Assembly (NCBI RefSeq): GCF_000696385.1 | Contig: NZ_JJMN01000061.1 | Coordinates: 1 to 64,000, forward strand | Origin: Vibrio metoecus | GTDB lineage: Bacteria > Pseudomonadota > Gammaproteobacteria > Enterobacterales > Vibrionaceae | Direction of reading: 5' to 3' | DNA length: 64,000 nt | Shown here: positions 1 through 9,424 of the stretch, in pieces | How positions within the stretch are numbered: position 1 is the first letter of the stretch | Layout of the letters: every line of letters begins with the position of its first letter | Notes under the pieces: model-generated | What the model was told of the DNA's origin: nothing | The model's database searches: none | Seen by the model: only the letters and a program-made list of their open reading frames with translations | Made by a program: the position numbers and the translations under genes

Positions 1-64
1 ACGATAAAGGCTGAATTTTCAGAACCTTGTGCGTGAATTTTTTGATGATTTTCCTGAGAGAAAC

Positions 65-187
65 TAACGCCCGCCTAAGGGGCTGACAACGCATTACCAC
101 TAAACTCAAACGCAACAACTGTAACCACTTCGGCTCAATGGGACTGGAAACGCTACGCGTTGACAGTCCCTCTTGAGGCGTTTGTTA
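65..187 (-). repeat. attC site (VCR repeat 1)
   Basis: This is a 123-bp VCR-type attC site. On the plus strand it begins TAACGCCCGCCTAAGGGGCT and ends GAGGCGTTTGTTA, so the two ends are imperfect inverted repeats that can fold into the hairpin used by the integron integrase. Its orientation matches cassettes read on the minus strand, away from intI4. The 64 bases to its left are the tail of a further cassette that continues outside the window. Confidence 0.95.
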
Positions 188-599
188 GCTTCGTAGCCCA
201 TTGTTTAACAATGACTTTTTAAACACATTTGCTTGAAATGCATTTTACGCAAAAGCATCACTCAAACACACGTCCAACGCCAAAAGCTGTGAAGTGAGCT
301 GCCAAAACTTGCAGCGTTCAAGGTTAAGTTGGCCACTTACCGCATTTCCGACAAAGAAGCACGATTTCAGCGACGATGCTGACTTTTGTGAAACCAAGTT
401 GACCGAATTGAACATCCAACAACTTTGAAGCATCGAGACTTGTTGGCTTTCAGCGGCTTTGAAACTGCGGAACTTCCAACACTTTCTACCAAATCAGCAT
501 CTAGCAAAATTCAAATGCCAAATTGTGCAATTTGAACACTAAAAGCTGATTTTTCAGAACAAGAAGTTTGGATTTTGATGATTTTAGCCTTTAAGAAGC
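188..599 (-). other. Integron cassette body with a doubtful 62-aa ORF
   Basis: This is the cassette between VCR 1 and VCR 2. It holds only one short minus-strand reading frame, 245-433 (62 residues), with no recognisable domain. The DNA is clearly related to the bodies at 722-1139 and 1872-2284: all three share the segment just after the attC end (TAGCTTCGTAGCC) and the segment just before the next attC (TTTGATGATT followed by AAGAAGC or similar). The ORF is not well conserved among the copies, because indels shift the frame, so it may not be a real gene. The cassette could be non-coding or carry a promoter or RNA. Confidence 0.6.
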
Positions 600-721
600 T
601 AACGCCCGCCTAAGGGGCTGACAACGCATACCACCAAACTCAAAAACAACAACTGCAACCACCGCGGCTCATTGGGACTGGAAACGCCACGCGTTGACAG
701 TCCCTCTTGAGGCGTTTGTTA
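600..721 (-). repeat. attC site (VCR repeat 2)
   Basis: This is a 122-bp VCR attC site with the same ends as the first repeat (TAACGCCCGCC at the left, AGGCGTTTGTTA at the right). Internally it contains the CCGCGGCTCATTGGGACTGG and ACGCGTTGACAGTCCC segments typical of V. cholerae VCRs. Confidence 0.95.
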
Positions 722-1139
722 GCTTCGTAGCCTATTGTTTAGAAATGACTTTTTAACAAACTTGCTTGAAAGTCATTTTACGCAAATGCATCGAACAAGC
801 ACACGTCCAGCGCCAAAAGACTGTGAAGTTGGCAGCCAAAACTTAAAACGATCAAGGTTAAGTTGACCACGGTTAAGAGTCCGCGACAAAGAAAACCAGA
901 TCACAGCGATGATGCAGCCTTTTGTGAAACCAAACTTTCCGTGTGGAACATCCAACAACATTGAAGCATCGAGATTTGTTAGCTTACGGCGGCTTTGAAA
1001 CTGCTGAACGTTCAACGCTTTCTACCAAGTCAGCATTAAAGAAAAACAACAAAAAGCCAATTTGTGAAAGTTGACCGCTAAATGATGAGTTTTCAATGCA
1101 AATTAGCTTATATTTTGATGATTCTTGCCTTTAAGAAGC
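722..1139 (-). other. Integron cassette body with a doubtful 80-aa ORF
   Basis: This is the second member of the short-cassette family. Its minus-strand frame at 773-1015 (80 residues) shares a GQLNL-[DE]-R-x-KFW-like stretch with the ORF of the first copy, but the region upstream of that stretch differs. No domain is recognised. As with its relatives, coding is uncertain. It is listed as one cassette rather than as a confident protein gene. Confidence 0.55.
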
Positions 1140-1261
1140 TAACGCCCGACTAAGGGGCTGGCAACGCATTACTACTAAACTCAAACACAACAACCGTAAC
1201 CACTTCGGCTCATTGGGACTGGAAACGCCACGCGTTGGCAGTCCCTTTGAGGCGTTTGTTA
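1140..1261 (-). repeat. attC site (VCR repeat 3)
   Basis: This is a 122-bp VCR attC site, slightly diverged at the left end (TAACGCCCGACTAAGG). Its right end TTTGTTA supplies the stop codon of the neighbouring VOC gene, whose last codon lies inside the repeat. Confidence 0.95.
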
Positions 1262-1663
1262 TAGCGGTGCTTTTAGTTTGCCCGTGGGCATATGATGTGT
1301 TGCACATAGCTTATTGCCTGCAGGATCTCGTAAATAAGCTAAATACATTTTTCTTTGTCCACTCGTTCTGATACCCGGAGGATCTTCACAAGCAACTCCA
1401 CCATTTGCTAAACCGGCTGCATGCCATGCTTCTACTAACTCTGGGCTACTAACTTTAAAGCCAATTGTCATCCCATTACCATGCGTCGCAGGTTCACCAT
1501 TTACTGGTTTAGTAATACCAAGCACACCGTCTTGGCTTATGTAGAGACAGCGGCCTTTAGCGTCAATAACACCCGCCGGATAACCTAACACCGACAATAT
1601 GGCATCATAGAAAACCTTTGACTTTTCAATATCATTTGAGCCGATCATGATGTGACTAAACAT
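1259..1663 (-). CDS. VOC-family (glyoxalase/dioxygenase fold) cassette protein
   Basis: This 134-residue single-domain protein belongs to the vicinal-oxygen-chelate superfamily. The N-terminus (FSHIMIGSNDIEKSKVFYD) is the usual first beta-alpha unit, and the C-terminal half has the YLRDPAGNKLCA strand found in glyoxalase-like proteins. Such proteins bind a metal and act on small substrates in the cytoplasm, but the substrate cannot be told from sequence. It is an integron cassette gene read in the same direction as the array, so it would depend on a cassette promoter or read-through. The TAA stop lies in the terminal bases of VCR 3, as is common for tightly packed cassettes. Confidence 0.85.
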   Translation of the reverse strand: MFSHIMIGSNDIEKSKVFYDAILSVLGYPAGVIDAKGRCLYISQDGVLGITKPVNGEPATHGNGMTIGFKVSSPELVEAWHAAGLANGGVACEDPPGIRTSGQRKMYLAYLRDPAGNKLCATHHMPTGKLKAPL

Positions 1664-1747
1664 ACTTGTTCCTTTTGTTGAGCAAAGTCGGAATTAACTC
1701 TGAGGCATCGATTGAGCAATGTCTAGGTTGAAATGTGAGATAAGCTA

Positions 1748-1871
1748 TAACGCCCGCCTAAGGGGCTGACAACGCATTACCACCAAATTCAAACACAACA
1801 ACTGCAACCACCGCGGCTCAATGGGACTGGAAACGCTACGCGTTGACAGTCCCTTCTTGAGGCGTTTGTTA
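1748..1871 (-). repeat. attC site (VCR repeat 4)
   Basis: This is a 124-bp VCR attC site (left end TAACGCCCGCC, right end GGCGTTTGTTA). It carries one extra base in the GTCCCTTCTTGAGG segment compared with repeats 1 and 2. It belongs to the cassette closest to attI. Confidence 0.95.
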
Positions 1872-2284
1872 GCTTCGTAGCCCATTGTTTACCAATGACT
1901 TTTTAAACACATTTGCTTGAAATGCATTTTACGCAAAAGCATCACTCAAACACACGTCCAACGCCAAAAGCTGTGAAGTGAGCTGCCAAAACTTGCAGTG
2001 ACCAAGGTTAAGTTGGCCACTTACTGCATTTCCGACAAAGAACGCGCGATTTCAGCGACGATGCTGCTTTTTGTGAAACCAAGCTGCCAGTGTTGAGCAT
2101 CCAACAACATTGAAGCATCGAGACTTGATGGTTTTCAGCGACTTTGAAACTGCTGAGCATTCAACACTTTCTACCAAGTCAGAATCCGACAAACTCGGAA
2201 GCCAACTTGTGCAATTTGAACGCTAAAAGCTTATTTTTCAGAACGATTGAGTTTGGATTTTGATGATTCCAGCCTTTAAGAAGC
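1872..2284 (-). other. First cassette body next to attI, no long ORF
   Basis: This is the third copy of the short-cassette family and the most recently captured position in the array. Aligned with the body at 188-599, the sequence is very similar over its full length. A one-base difference near 2040 (one extra base in the AAGAACGCGCG stretch) puts the downstream part in another frame, so the possible protein is cut to about 50 residues. I therefore doubt that this family codes for a conserved protein. Confidence 0.6.
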
Positions 2285-2449
2285 TAACGCTTTCTAGGCA
2301 GCTTCTTACCTTTCCAGCAGGTAGGCTACCGCTATCTAATTAATAGACCACTGGGTGCATACTACCATAACAACCATCTAAATCAGTATGTTGAGTATCA
2401 CAGTGACCATAAATCTCATTATATATACCGCGGCTAAACCCTTAGTCTC
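2285..2449 (-). other. attI region and candidate cassette promoter
   Basis: The interval lies between the last cassette junction (GCTAACGCTTTCTAGG, near 2284) and the intI4 promoter, the place where attI sits in V. cholerae-type superintegrons. On the minus strand a perfect TATAAT lies at 2418-2423 and could be the -10 box of a cassette promoter (Pc) firing into the array, though no good -35 is visible. The exact attI borders cannot be fixed by eye. Confidence 0.6.
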
Positions 2450-2490
2450 TTGACATAAAAACAACCAATGAATACTGTATAAATAACCAG
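2450..2490 (+). promoter_or_regulatory. intI4 promoter with LexA box
   Basis: TTGACA at 2450-2455 is followed after 17 bases by TACTGT at 2473-2478, giving a plausible sigma-70 promoter. CTGTATAAATAACCAG at 2475-2490 fits the LexA pattern CTG-N10-CAG and overlaps the -10 box. SOS control of integron integrases, including the V. cholerae one, is established. The start codon follows 22 bases after the LexA box. Confidence 0.7.
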
Positions 2491-2512
2491 ATAAAAATTC
2501 AGTGAGAACTAT

Positions 2513-3478
2513 ATGAAATCCCAGTTTTTGTTAAGTGTTCGCGAATTTATGCAAACTCGATACTATGCCAAAAAAACTATAGAAGCTTACCTTCATTGGA
2601 TCACACGTTACATTCATTTTCATAATAAAAAACACCCTAGTTTGATGGGAGATCAAGAAGTCGAAGAGTTTTTAACCTACTTGGCCGTGCAAGGTAAAGT
2701 GGCCACAAAGACTCAGTCACTGGCCTTGAACTCACTCAGTTTTCTATACAAAGAAATTCTGAAAACACCCCTTTCTCTTGAGATCCGCTTTCAACGCTCG
2801 CAACTAGAACGAAAGTTACCGGTTGTATTGACTAGAGATGAAATTCGACGATTACTTGAAGTTGTTGATCCTAAGTATCAGCTACCCATCAAGTTACTCT
2901 ACGGTTCAGGTTTACGCTTGATGGAATGTATTCGTTTAAGGGTTCAGGATGTCGACTTTGACTATGGTGCGATCAGAATATGGCAAGGTAAAGGTGGGAA
3001 AAATCGCACTGTCACTCTAGCGAAAGAACTCTATCCCCATCTTAAAGAGCAAATTGCGCTGGTAAAACGCTATTACGATAGAGACTTGCACCAAAAAAAT
3101 TACGGTGGAGTTTGGTTGCCAACAGCCTTAAAAGAAAAATATCCGAATGCTCCTTATGAGTTTCGTTTGGCATTATCTTTTTTCCTATCCTTTCAGTTAT
3201 CTCTAGATCCGGAATCTGATGTCATGCGCCGTCATCATATGAACGAAACGGTACTACAAAAAGCGGTGAGAAGATCTGCACAAGAAGCAGGTATTGAAAA
3301 AACTGTTACTTGTCACACTCTCAGGCACTCATTTGCGACACATTTACTTGAAGTAGGTGCTGATATTCGAACCGTACAAGAACAACTGGGGCATACTGAT
3401 GTGAAAACAACACAGATTTATACCCATGTCTTAGATCGAGGAGCCAGTGGCGTACTGAGTCCATTATCACGACTATAA
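2513..3478 (+). CDS. intI4: Superintegron integrase IntI4 (VchIntIA type)
   Basis: This tyrosine recombinase captures and shuffles gene cassettes by recombining attC with attI. The SAM-like N-terminal domain covers about residues 1-90. Catalytic residues are visible: R135 (GSGLRLME), K160, H268 and R271 (HTLRHSF), H294 and Y303 (TTQIYTHV). The protein has 321 residues, one more than the V. cholerae enzyme as I remember it. The extra residue maps to 218-227, where the expected RWHYLFPS-like segment of the integron-specific region reads RLALSFFLS. The DNA at 3165-3190 can be explained by three one-base insertions that together restore the frame. The gene is otherwise intact and reads away from the cassettes. 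Confidence 0.95.
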   Translation: MKSQFLLSVREFMQTRYYAKKTIEAYLHWITRYIHFHNKKHPSLMGDQEVEEFLTYLAVQGKVATKTQSLALNSLSFLYKEILKTPLSLEIRFQRSQLERKLPVVLTRDEIRRLLEVVDPKYQLPIKLLYGSGLRLMECIRLRVQDVDFDYGAIRIWQGKGGKNRTVTLAKELYPHLKEQIALVKRYYDRDLHQKNYGGVWLPTALKEKYPNAPYEFRLALSFFLSFQLSLDPESDVMRRHHMNETVLQKAVRRSAQEAGIEKTVTCHTLRHSFATHLLEVGADIRTVQEQLGHTDVKTTQIYTHVLDRGASGVLSPLSRL

Positions 3479-3514
3479 ATTTGATATTGTTACAAATACA
3501 AAAGCATTAGATAG

Positions 3515-3545
3515 AAAAAAGGGAGCATAAATGCTCCCCTTTCTT
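3515..3545 (-). terminator. Bidirectional terminator between intI4 and rplT
   Basis: GGGAGCAT (3521-3528) and ATGCTCCC (3531-3538) form a perfect 8-bp stem with a 2-base loop. It is flanked by six A on the left, which gives a T-run for rplT on the minus strand, and by CTTTCTT on the right for intI4. Confidence 0.85.
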
Positions 3546-3557
3546 AATAACACGCTA

Positions 3558-3928
<371 letters not shown>

Positions 3929-3954
3929 CTAAACGAATATTAAACTAAAAAGAA

Positions 3955-4149
3955 TTAAGCGTATGGAAGCATACGTGCTACAGCAGCCAGTTCGCACTTA
4001 GGCAGAATGGCGTTTGGACGCAGCTGACGCTTGTTCTTAGTAGTACGCTTAGTCAGAATGTGACGTTTAGTAGCGTGCTTGTACTTAATACCACCAGCAG
4101 TTTTCTTGAAACGCTTAGCAGCACCTTTGTTGTTTTTCATCTTAGGCAT
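3955..4149 (-). CDS. rpmI: 50S ribosomal protein L35
   Basis: This is a 64-residue basic ribosomal protein ([16 protein letters not shown] to [10 protein letters not shown]) of the usual L35 length. A longer frame starts upstream at 4221, but the family start MPKMK is at 4149, so that one is used. It lies between infC and rplT in the conserved infC-rpmI-rplT operon, all on the minus strand. Confidence 0.97.
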   Translation of the reverse strand: MPKMKNNKGAAKRFKKTAGGIKYKHATKRHILTKRTTKNKRQLRPNAILPKCELAAVARMLPYA

Positions 4150-4252
4150 GATGAATAACTCCGCATTGTAGTAGTTAAATAACAATGTAATTAAGGCGAA
4201 TAAAACCCAGCCGCCTTTCAACGGCTAGGTTCATTACTTGTAATGCCGTTAA

Positions 4253-4809
4253 TTACTTCTTTTTAGGGGCTAACACCATGATCATCTGGCGTGCTTCAAT
4301 TTTGGTCGGGAAAGACTCAACCACTGCGAATTCGTCAGTGTCCTCTTTCAGTCGATTCAAAACGTCTACACCGATGTCTTGGTGAGCCATCTCTCGGCCA
4401 CGGAAGCGAATAGTGACTTTCACTTTGTTGCCTTCTTCTAGGAAACGGATCAGGTTGCGTAGTTTTACCTGATAATCTCCCACATCAGTTCCAGGGCGGA
4501 ATTTGAGTTCCTTAATCTGGATCTGCTTTTGCTTCTTCTTTCTTCTGTCTCTTTTGTAGCCTTGCTCTTCTCAAAGAGGAACTTGCCATAGTCCATCACA
4601 CGACAGACTGGTGGCTCGGCGTTAGGGCTGATCTCAACGAGATCCAAACCAGATTCTTCAGCTGTAGCCAGTGCTTCTTGGATCGAAACGATACCTACAG
4701 ACTCACCGTCTGCGCCAGTTAAACGAACTTCACGAACGCCACGAATTTCACCGTTTAAACGGTGCTGGTTTTGCTTGACCGGAACTTGGCCACGTCTTCC
4801 GCCTTTAAT
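4253..4809 (-). CDS. infC: Translation initiation factor IF-3 (ATT start, frameshifted)
   Basis: IF-3 checks start-codon choice on the 30S subunit. The gene starts with ATT at 4807-4809 ([17 protein letters not shown]), the rare start used for infC autoregulation, three bases after the thrS stop. The N-domain ([19 protein letters not shown]) and C-domain ([18 protein letters not shown], ending VLAPKKK) are both present but in different frames. The break is in the A-rich lysine stretch at 4531-4555, where the expected [11 protein letters not shown] reads with about two net extra bases. The gene is essential, so a sequencing error is the likeliest cause. Confidence 0.9.
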
Positions 4810-4812
4810 AGT

Positions 4813-6741
4813 TTATTCCTCCAGATTAAGCTTACGGCTTACAATCTCAGCTTGGATATGTTCGATAAAATCATCCAATTTAAATTTACCAAGATCTTTA
4901 CCTTTACGTGTACGTACTGCAATTTCGCCGGCTTCCATCTCTTGGTCGCCACAAACTAACATGTACGGAACACGCTTCAAAGTGTGTTCGCGGATTTTAA
5001 AGCCTATTTTCTCATTTCTCAAGTCCGCTTTTGCTCGAATGCCACATTTTTGTAGCTTTTGAGCGACTTCATGAGCATAGTCGGCTTGTTTATCCGTGAT
5101 ATTTACAACAACAGCCTGCTCTGGCGCCAACCAAGTTGGGAAGAATCCTGCGTATTCTTCAATCAGAATACCGATAAAGCGTTCAAGTGAACCCAAAATC
5201 GCACGGTGGATCATCACCGGAATTAAGCGTTCATTGCTTTCACCAACGTAAGTGGCACCTAAACGTGTAGGCAAGTTGAAATCGAGCTGCACTGTACCAC
5301 ATTGCCATGCACGATCTAAACAGTCATAGAGTGTAAACTCAATTTTCGGACCATAGAACGCACCTTCGCCTTCCTGAATCTCAAATGGAATGTCCATTGC
5401 CTTCAGAGAATCGATCAGCGCTTGTTCTGATTTATCCCAAATTTCATCGCTACCCACGCGCTTTTCTGGGCGAGTAGACAGCTTCACCACGATGTTTTGG
5501 AAGCCAAAAGTCGTGTAGGTGTCATACACCATCTTGATGCACGAAGTCACTTCTTGCTGAATTTGGTCTTCAGTACAGAAGATATGTGCGTCATCTTGAG
5601 TAAACCCACGCACACGCATGATGCCATGTAGTGAACCCGATGGCTCGTTACGATGACAGGAACCAAACTCAGCCATGCGCAATGGCAGATCACGGTAAGA
5701 TTTCAAACCTTGGTTGAAAATCTGGATATGACCCGGACAGTTCATCGGCTTGATCGCGTATTCACGGTTTTCAGATGAAGTGGTGAACATCGCATCAGCG
5801 TATTTATCCCAGTGACCTGAACGTTCCCAAAGCACACGATCCATCATTAATGGACCTTTTACTTCTTGGTAACCGTATTCGTTCAATTTTTGGCGAATAA
5901 AGATTTCCAGATCACGGAAGACTGACCAACCGTTATGGTGCCAGAACACCATGCCCGGCGCTTCTTGCTGCATATGGAACAGATCAAGTTGCTTACCGAT
6001 TTTACGGTGGTCACGCTTTGCAGCTTCTTCAAGGCGAGTTAAATGCGCTTGCAGAGCTTTCTTATCATGGAATGCTGTACCGTAGATACGTTGCAGCATT
6101 TTGTTGTCGCTGTTACCGCGCCAGTATGCACCAGCAATGTTCAGCAATTTGAAGTTTTGACAAAAGCCCATGTGCGGTACGTGTGGACCACGACACATGT
6201 CGATGTATTCTTCGTGATGGTAAAGACCTGGGCGATCATCACGCGCCACGTTTTCATCAAGAATTTCGATTTTGTAGCTTTCGCCACGCGATTCAAAGGT
6301 ATCGCGCGCTTCCTGCCAGCTCACTTTCTTTTTGACAACCGCGTATTTGGTTTTTGCTAACTCAACCATGCGAGCTTCGATTTTCTCAAGATCTTCTTGA
6401 GAGAGAGACTGCTCAAGATCGATGTCGTAGTAAAAACCGCTGTCGATGGTTGGACCGATCGCCATTTTCGCATTTGGGTAAAGTTGCTTAAGCGCGTGGC
6501 CAAGCAAGTGCGCACATGAGTGACGCACGATTTCCAGACCATCTACTTCATCTTTAGTCGTGATGATTTCTAGGCTGGCATCGTGTTCAATCAGATCGCA
6601 AGCATCAACGCGAGCACCATTCACACGACCTGCAATGGTCGCTTTCGCAAGACCTGGACCGATAGATTGGGCAACTTCGAGAGTAGATACTGGGTTGTCA
6701 AAATGACGCTGACTACCGTCAGGAAGAGTAATAATAGGCAT
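4813..6741 (-). CDS. thrS: Threonyl-tRNA synthetase
   Basis: This class II synthetase charges tRNA-Thr in the cytoplasm. It has 642 residues, full length. Domains in order: TGS (1-60, [14 protein letters not shown]), an editing domain with [10 protein letters not shown] carrying the two histidines of the HxxxH motif, the catalytic core with motif 2 ([14 protein letters not shown]) and the zinc-binding NCPGH segment, and a C-terminal anticodon-binding domain (about 535-642). It is the first gene of the thrS-infC-rpmI-rplT run. In E. coli thrS is controlled by a leader that mimics tRNA; I could not confirm such a fold in the upstream bases 6742-6965. Confidence 0.98.
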   Translation of the reverse strand: MPIITLPDGSQRHFDNPVSTLEVAQSIGPGLAKATIAGRVNGARVDACDLIEHDASLEIITTKDEVDGLEIVRHSCAHLLGHALKQLYPNAKMAIGPTIDSGFYYDIDLEQSLSQEDLEKIEARMVELAKTKYAVVKKKVSWQEARDTFESRGESYKIEILDENVARDDRPGLYHHEEYIDMCRGPHVPHMGFCQNFKLLNIAGAYWRGNSDNKMLQRIYGTAFHDKKALQAHLTRLEEAAKRDHRKIGKQLDLFHMQQEAPGMVFWHHNGWSVFRDLEIFIRQKLNEYGYQEVKGPLMMDRVLWERSGHWDKYADAMFTTSSENREYAIKPMNCPGHIQIFNQGLKSYRDLPLRMAEFGSCHRNEPSGSLHGIMRVRGFTQDDAHIFCTEDQIQQEVTSCIKMVYDTYTTFGFQNIVVKLSTRPEKRVGSDEIWDKSEQALIDSLKAMDIPFEIQEGEGAFYGPKIEFTLYDCLDRAWQCGTVQLDFNLPTRLGATYVGESNERLIPVMIHRAILGSLERFIGILIEEYAGFFPTWLAPEQAVVVNITDKQADYAHEVAQKLQKCGIRAKADLRNEKIGFKIREHTLKRVPYMLVCGDQEMEAGEIAVRTRKGKDLGKFKLDDFIEHIQAEIVSRKLNLEE

Positions 6742-6965
6742 GTATTATCCTTACAGTGGTGTTGCACACCAAGCAACACTTGTGTGAAAAAATTACGCTT
6801 TAAATTCATTCTGTAATAAATAGCGGCGTAACGAGTTCAAAAAATTCGGTACAAATTTTGGCGCAAATACGGATGCACCAGCTTAAGTACGTTGCAGCAT
6901 CATAAACCAATAAGCTGAAATGACAACCGCTTTCTCGGTTAGCTCAGGCTGTAAACCTAGGTTTC

Positions 6966-6996
6966 AAAAAGCACAAAGGAAGGTTTCCCTTCCTTT
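6966..6996 (-). terminator. Terminator downstream of gcvT
   Basis: AAAGGAAGG (6975-6983) and CCTTCCTTT (6988-6996) form a 9-bp stem with a 4-base loop. On the minus strand it is followed by GTGCTTTTTG, a modest T-run. It separates gcvT from the thrS promoter region. Confidence 0.65.
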
Positions 6997-7034
6997 GCTA
7001 ATAAGCGTTACTCATAAGAATGACACTGAAGAAA

Positions 7035-8165
7035 TTATGCTCCGCGATAATAACGCTGAGGCACAAAAGGCATTTTTTCGACGGTCATCGGCAGCATCTT
7101 CCCGCGCACTTCGGCAAACACTTCACTGCCTAAAACGGCGTGCTCATTGCTGACATAAGCCATTGAAACTGGTTTGTCGGCCGTTGGGCCTGCGGTACCA
7201 CTGGTCACAACACCAATTTTGTTGCCCTGCGCATCAAACAGCTCGGTGCCTTCGCGTACTGGTGCTTTGGTTTGTCCGACCAAACCTACGCGTTTACGGC
7301 TGACTTGTTTGGTTTCAATCTGGCTGAGAATGATCTCTGCACCGGGGAAGCCGCCCTCACGCGCGCCACCTTTACGGCGAACAGGCTGAATCGCCCACAG
7401 CAAGCTTGCTTCCACTGGCGTTGTGGTCGGGTCGAGATCGTGTCCATAGAGACACAAACCACACTCCAAACGCAGTGAGTCGCGCGCACCAAGGCCTATC
7501 CACTCCACTTCTTCAAAATCCGTCAGTTTACGAGCCAGTGCCGCCGCTTTATCAGCAGGCACTGAGATTTCGTAGCCATCTTCACCGGTGTAGCCACTGC
7601 GACTGACAATACATTCTGCACCATCGATCTCAAGGAGTTGAACATCCATAAACAGCATCTTGGCAACGGCAGGTTGCAAACGTGCGAGCACTTGCGCGGC
7701 TTTCGGACCTTGCAGCGCGAGCAGAGCTCGATCTTCAATCACTTCCATCTCAACATCCGCAGGCAGATGCGCTTTTAGATGCGCAATGTCTTGCGCTTTA
7801 CACGCCGCATTCACCACCACAAACAGATGATCCCCCATATTGGCCACCATCAAATCATCCATAATGCCACCTTGGGCATTGGTGAAAAACGCATAACGCT
7901 GTTTGCTAGCAGGGAGATCAATAATATCAACCGGAACCAAGGCTTCTAAGGCGGCAGCCGCTTGAGCACCGTACAAACGCAGTTGCCCCATGTGGGAAAC
8001 ATCAAACAGACCGGCTGCTTCACGGGTGTGTATATGCTCTTTTTTCACCCCAAGGGCGTATTGAACTGGCATATCGTAGCCCGCAAAAGGCACCATCTTT
8101 GCGCCAACTTCAATGTGTAGCGCATGGAGCGGTGTCGTCAGTAAGGTTTCGTGTTGTTCAGTCAT
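7035..8165 (-). CDS. gcvT: Glycine cleavage system T protein (aminomethyltransferase)
   Basis: GcvT transfers the methylene group from the aminomethyl-lipoyl H protein to tetrahydrofolate and releases ammonia. At 376 residues it is full length: MVPFAGYDMPVQY near the N-terminus, GLFDVSHMGQ, the GYTGEDGYEISVP folate-site segment, and a C-terminal barrel domain ending RYYRGA. It stands apart from glyA-gcvH-gcvP and reads the opposite way, with a regulator gene between them. The 243 bases upstream show no glycine riboswitch that I can recognise. Confidence 0.97.
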   Translation of the reverse strand: MTEQHETLLTTPLHALHIEVGAKMVPFAGYDMPVQYALGVKKEHIHTREAAGLFDVSHMGQLRLYGAQAAAALEALVPVDIIDLPASKQRYAFFTNAQGGIMDDLMVANMGDHLFVVVNAACKAQDIAHLKAHLPADVEMEVIEDRALLALQGPKAAQVLARLQPAVAKMLFMDVQLLEIDGAECIVSRSGYTGEDGYEISVPADKAAALARKLTDFEEVEWIGLGARDSLRLECGLCLYGHDLDPTTTPVEASLLWAIQPVRRKGGAREGGFPGAEIILSQIETKQVSRKRVGLVGQTKAPVREGTELFDAQGNKIGVVTSGTAGPTADKPVSMAYVSNEHAVLGSEVFAEVRGKMLPMTVEKMPFVPQRYYRGA

Positions 8166-8408
8166 TCTTGTTCTCCATATAAGCCAAAGCTGCGCTTTTG
8201 GCGCAATCTACCGTGGCAAGATTCCTTTAGTGAGGAAACTATGTTTCCGATAATAAACAAGCCGAACCCGTTTTAGAGGATTCACCAAATTAAAACAGTG
8301 CTCACCATCACAGTTAACAACATTGTTAAGGAATGGTTATCAAAAACCACCACCAACACACTCCACGTCTTGGGTTGTTGTACGCGGATGTTTCGGATAG
8401 GAAACTCA

Positions 8409-9034
8409 CTATCTTGCGGTTACCCACAAGATCAGCGCATCTTCTTCACTCACTGAAACCAGCATGTGTCCCATGTTCGCGTCGTAATACACACTGTCCC
8501 CTTCCACCAGATGTACCGGCTCATAAAATTCGCTGTAGAACATCACTTCACCTTCGAGGATCAGCAAAAACTCTTCACCATCGTGACGCACCCAATCGCT
8601 GTACTCTTCAAACGCTCTGGCACGCACGCGGCTTTTGAACGGCATCATCTTTTTGTTAGAAAGTTGAGTCGCGAGCAATTCATGTTCATAGGTTTGTGTT
8701 GGGTGCGGTTTTCCTGCTTCTTTACGGGTAATATCACGCCGCCCTGTCGCAACAATTTTCTTTGGTGGCTCAAAGAGTTGCGGCATATCAAATCTGCAAA
8801 ACCATGCGCCAATTTTTGCATGGCCTGAAAGGTTGGCGAAATCTGCTCGTTTTCAATTTTGCTCAGTGTAGAGCGAGCGAGCCCAGTACGCTGGCTAGCT
8901 TCTTCAAGCGTAATACCTAATCGCGTGCGGATATCTTTGATCCGCTGACCCAGCTTGAGTGGCTCGATGCCTTGTTCGCCCGATTCGCGCGCCAAAGTGA
9001 TGGATGGGTACTCATCATAAATGTCTTCTGACAT
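8409..9034 (-). CDS. XRE-cupin transcriptional regulator (frameshifted)
   Basis: This is a two-domain regulator of about 207 residues. An N-terminal HTH (LGQRIKDIRTRLGITLEEA, TGLARSTLSKIENEQISPT) is followed by a cupin sensor domain (HDGEEFLLILEGEVMFYSE, VEGDSVYYDANMGHMLVS). The domains are in different frames. Two extra T at 8788-8803, in GGTTTTGC and GATTTGAT on the coding strand, account for the shift; the expected join reads AHGLQIDMPQLFEPPKK. The start at 9034 has a good GAGGGA ribosome site. Its position between gcvT and glyA suggests control of glycine/one-carbon metabolism, which is inference. Confidence 0.85.
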
Positions 9035-9295
9035 GCTTTCCCTCTCGTTATAAAACTTCCTGTCTGACAAGCATTGTGGCATGAAGCGATTTGTTGATTA
9101 AAGAGTACACGCAGAAATAAAAGTACATTTGTTAAGCAGATCAGAAACTGTGTTTCCTATAGGAAATTTTTGATTGATTGTTCTGTAAGCAAAGAGTATG
9201 TTACCGACTTGTTAGATGAAGAGATGCAATCACTCGCGGCTCTTAGCTGATTTTTCAGTTTATCACCGTGAGTTTTCAACCCTACGCATTGGGGT

Positions 9296-9424
9296 TATAC
9301 CCAAACTACTTGAAATTGCAGCAAGGCGGCAAGTGAGTGAACTCCCCATGAACATAGATAGACTATGTGATTGGGGTGAAAGAATGCAGCCAACACCGCT
9401 GCAGATTCAAGTAGGAAGGGGATA
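9296..9424. repeat. ERIC-type intergenic repeat
   Basis: This is a 129-bp palindromic element in the glyA upstream region. The outer ends TATACCCAAACTACTTGAA and its diverged complement (TTCAAGTAGGAAGGGGATA) are inverted repeats, and the centre has the ERIC-like ACTCCCCATGAACATAGATA...TGATTGGGGTGAA. It is a non-coding MITE-like repeat known from enterobacteria and Vibrio. A short ORF across it (9216-9425) is not a gene. Confidence 0.85.

Noticed and set aside
1..2284. CRISPR array from the regular repeats at the left end
   Set aside because: The repeats are 122-124 bp imperfect palindromes with gene-size spacing, that is VCR attC sites; no cas genes are present.
3955..4221. 88-residue version of L35
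   Set aside because: The conserved L35 start MPKMKNN is at 4149; the extra part is untranslated leader.
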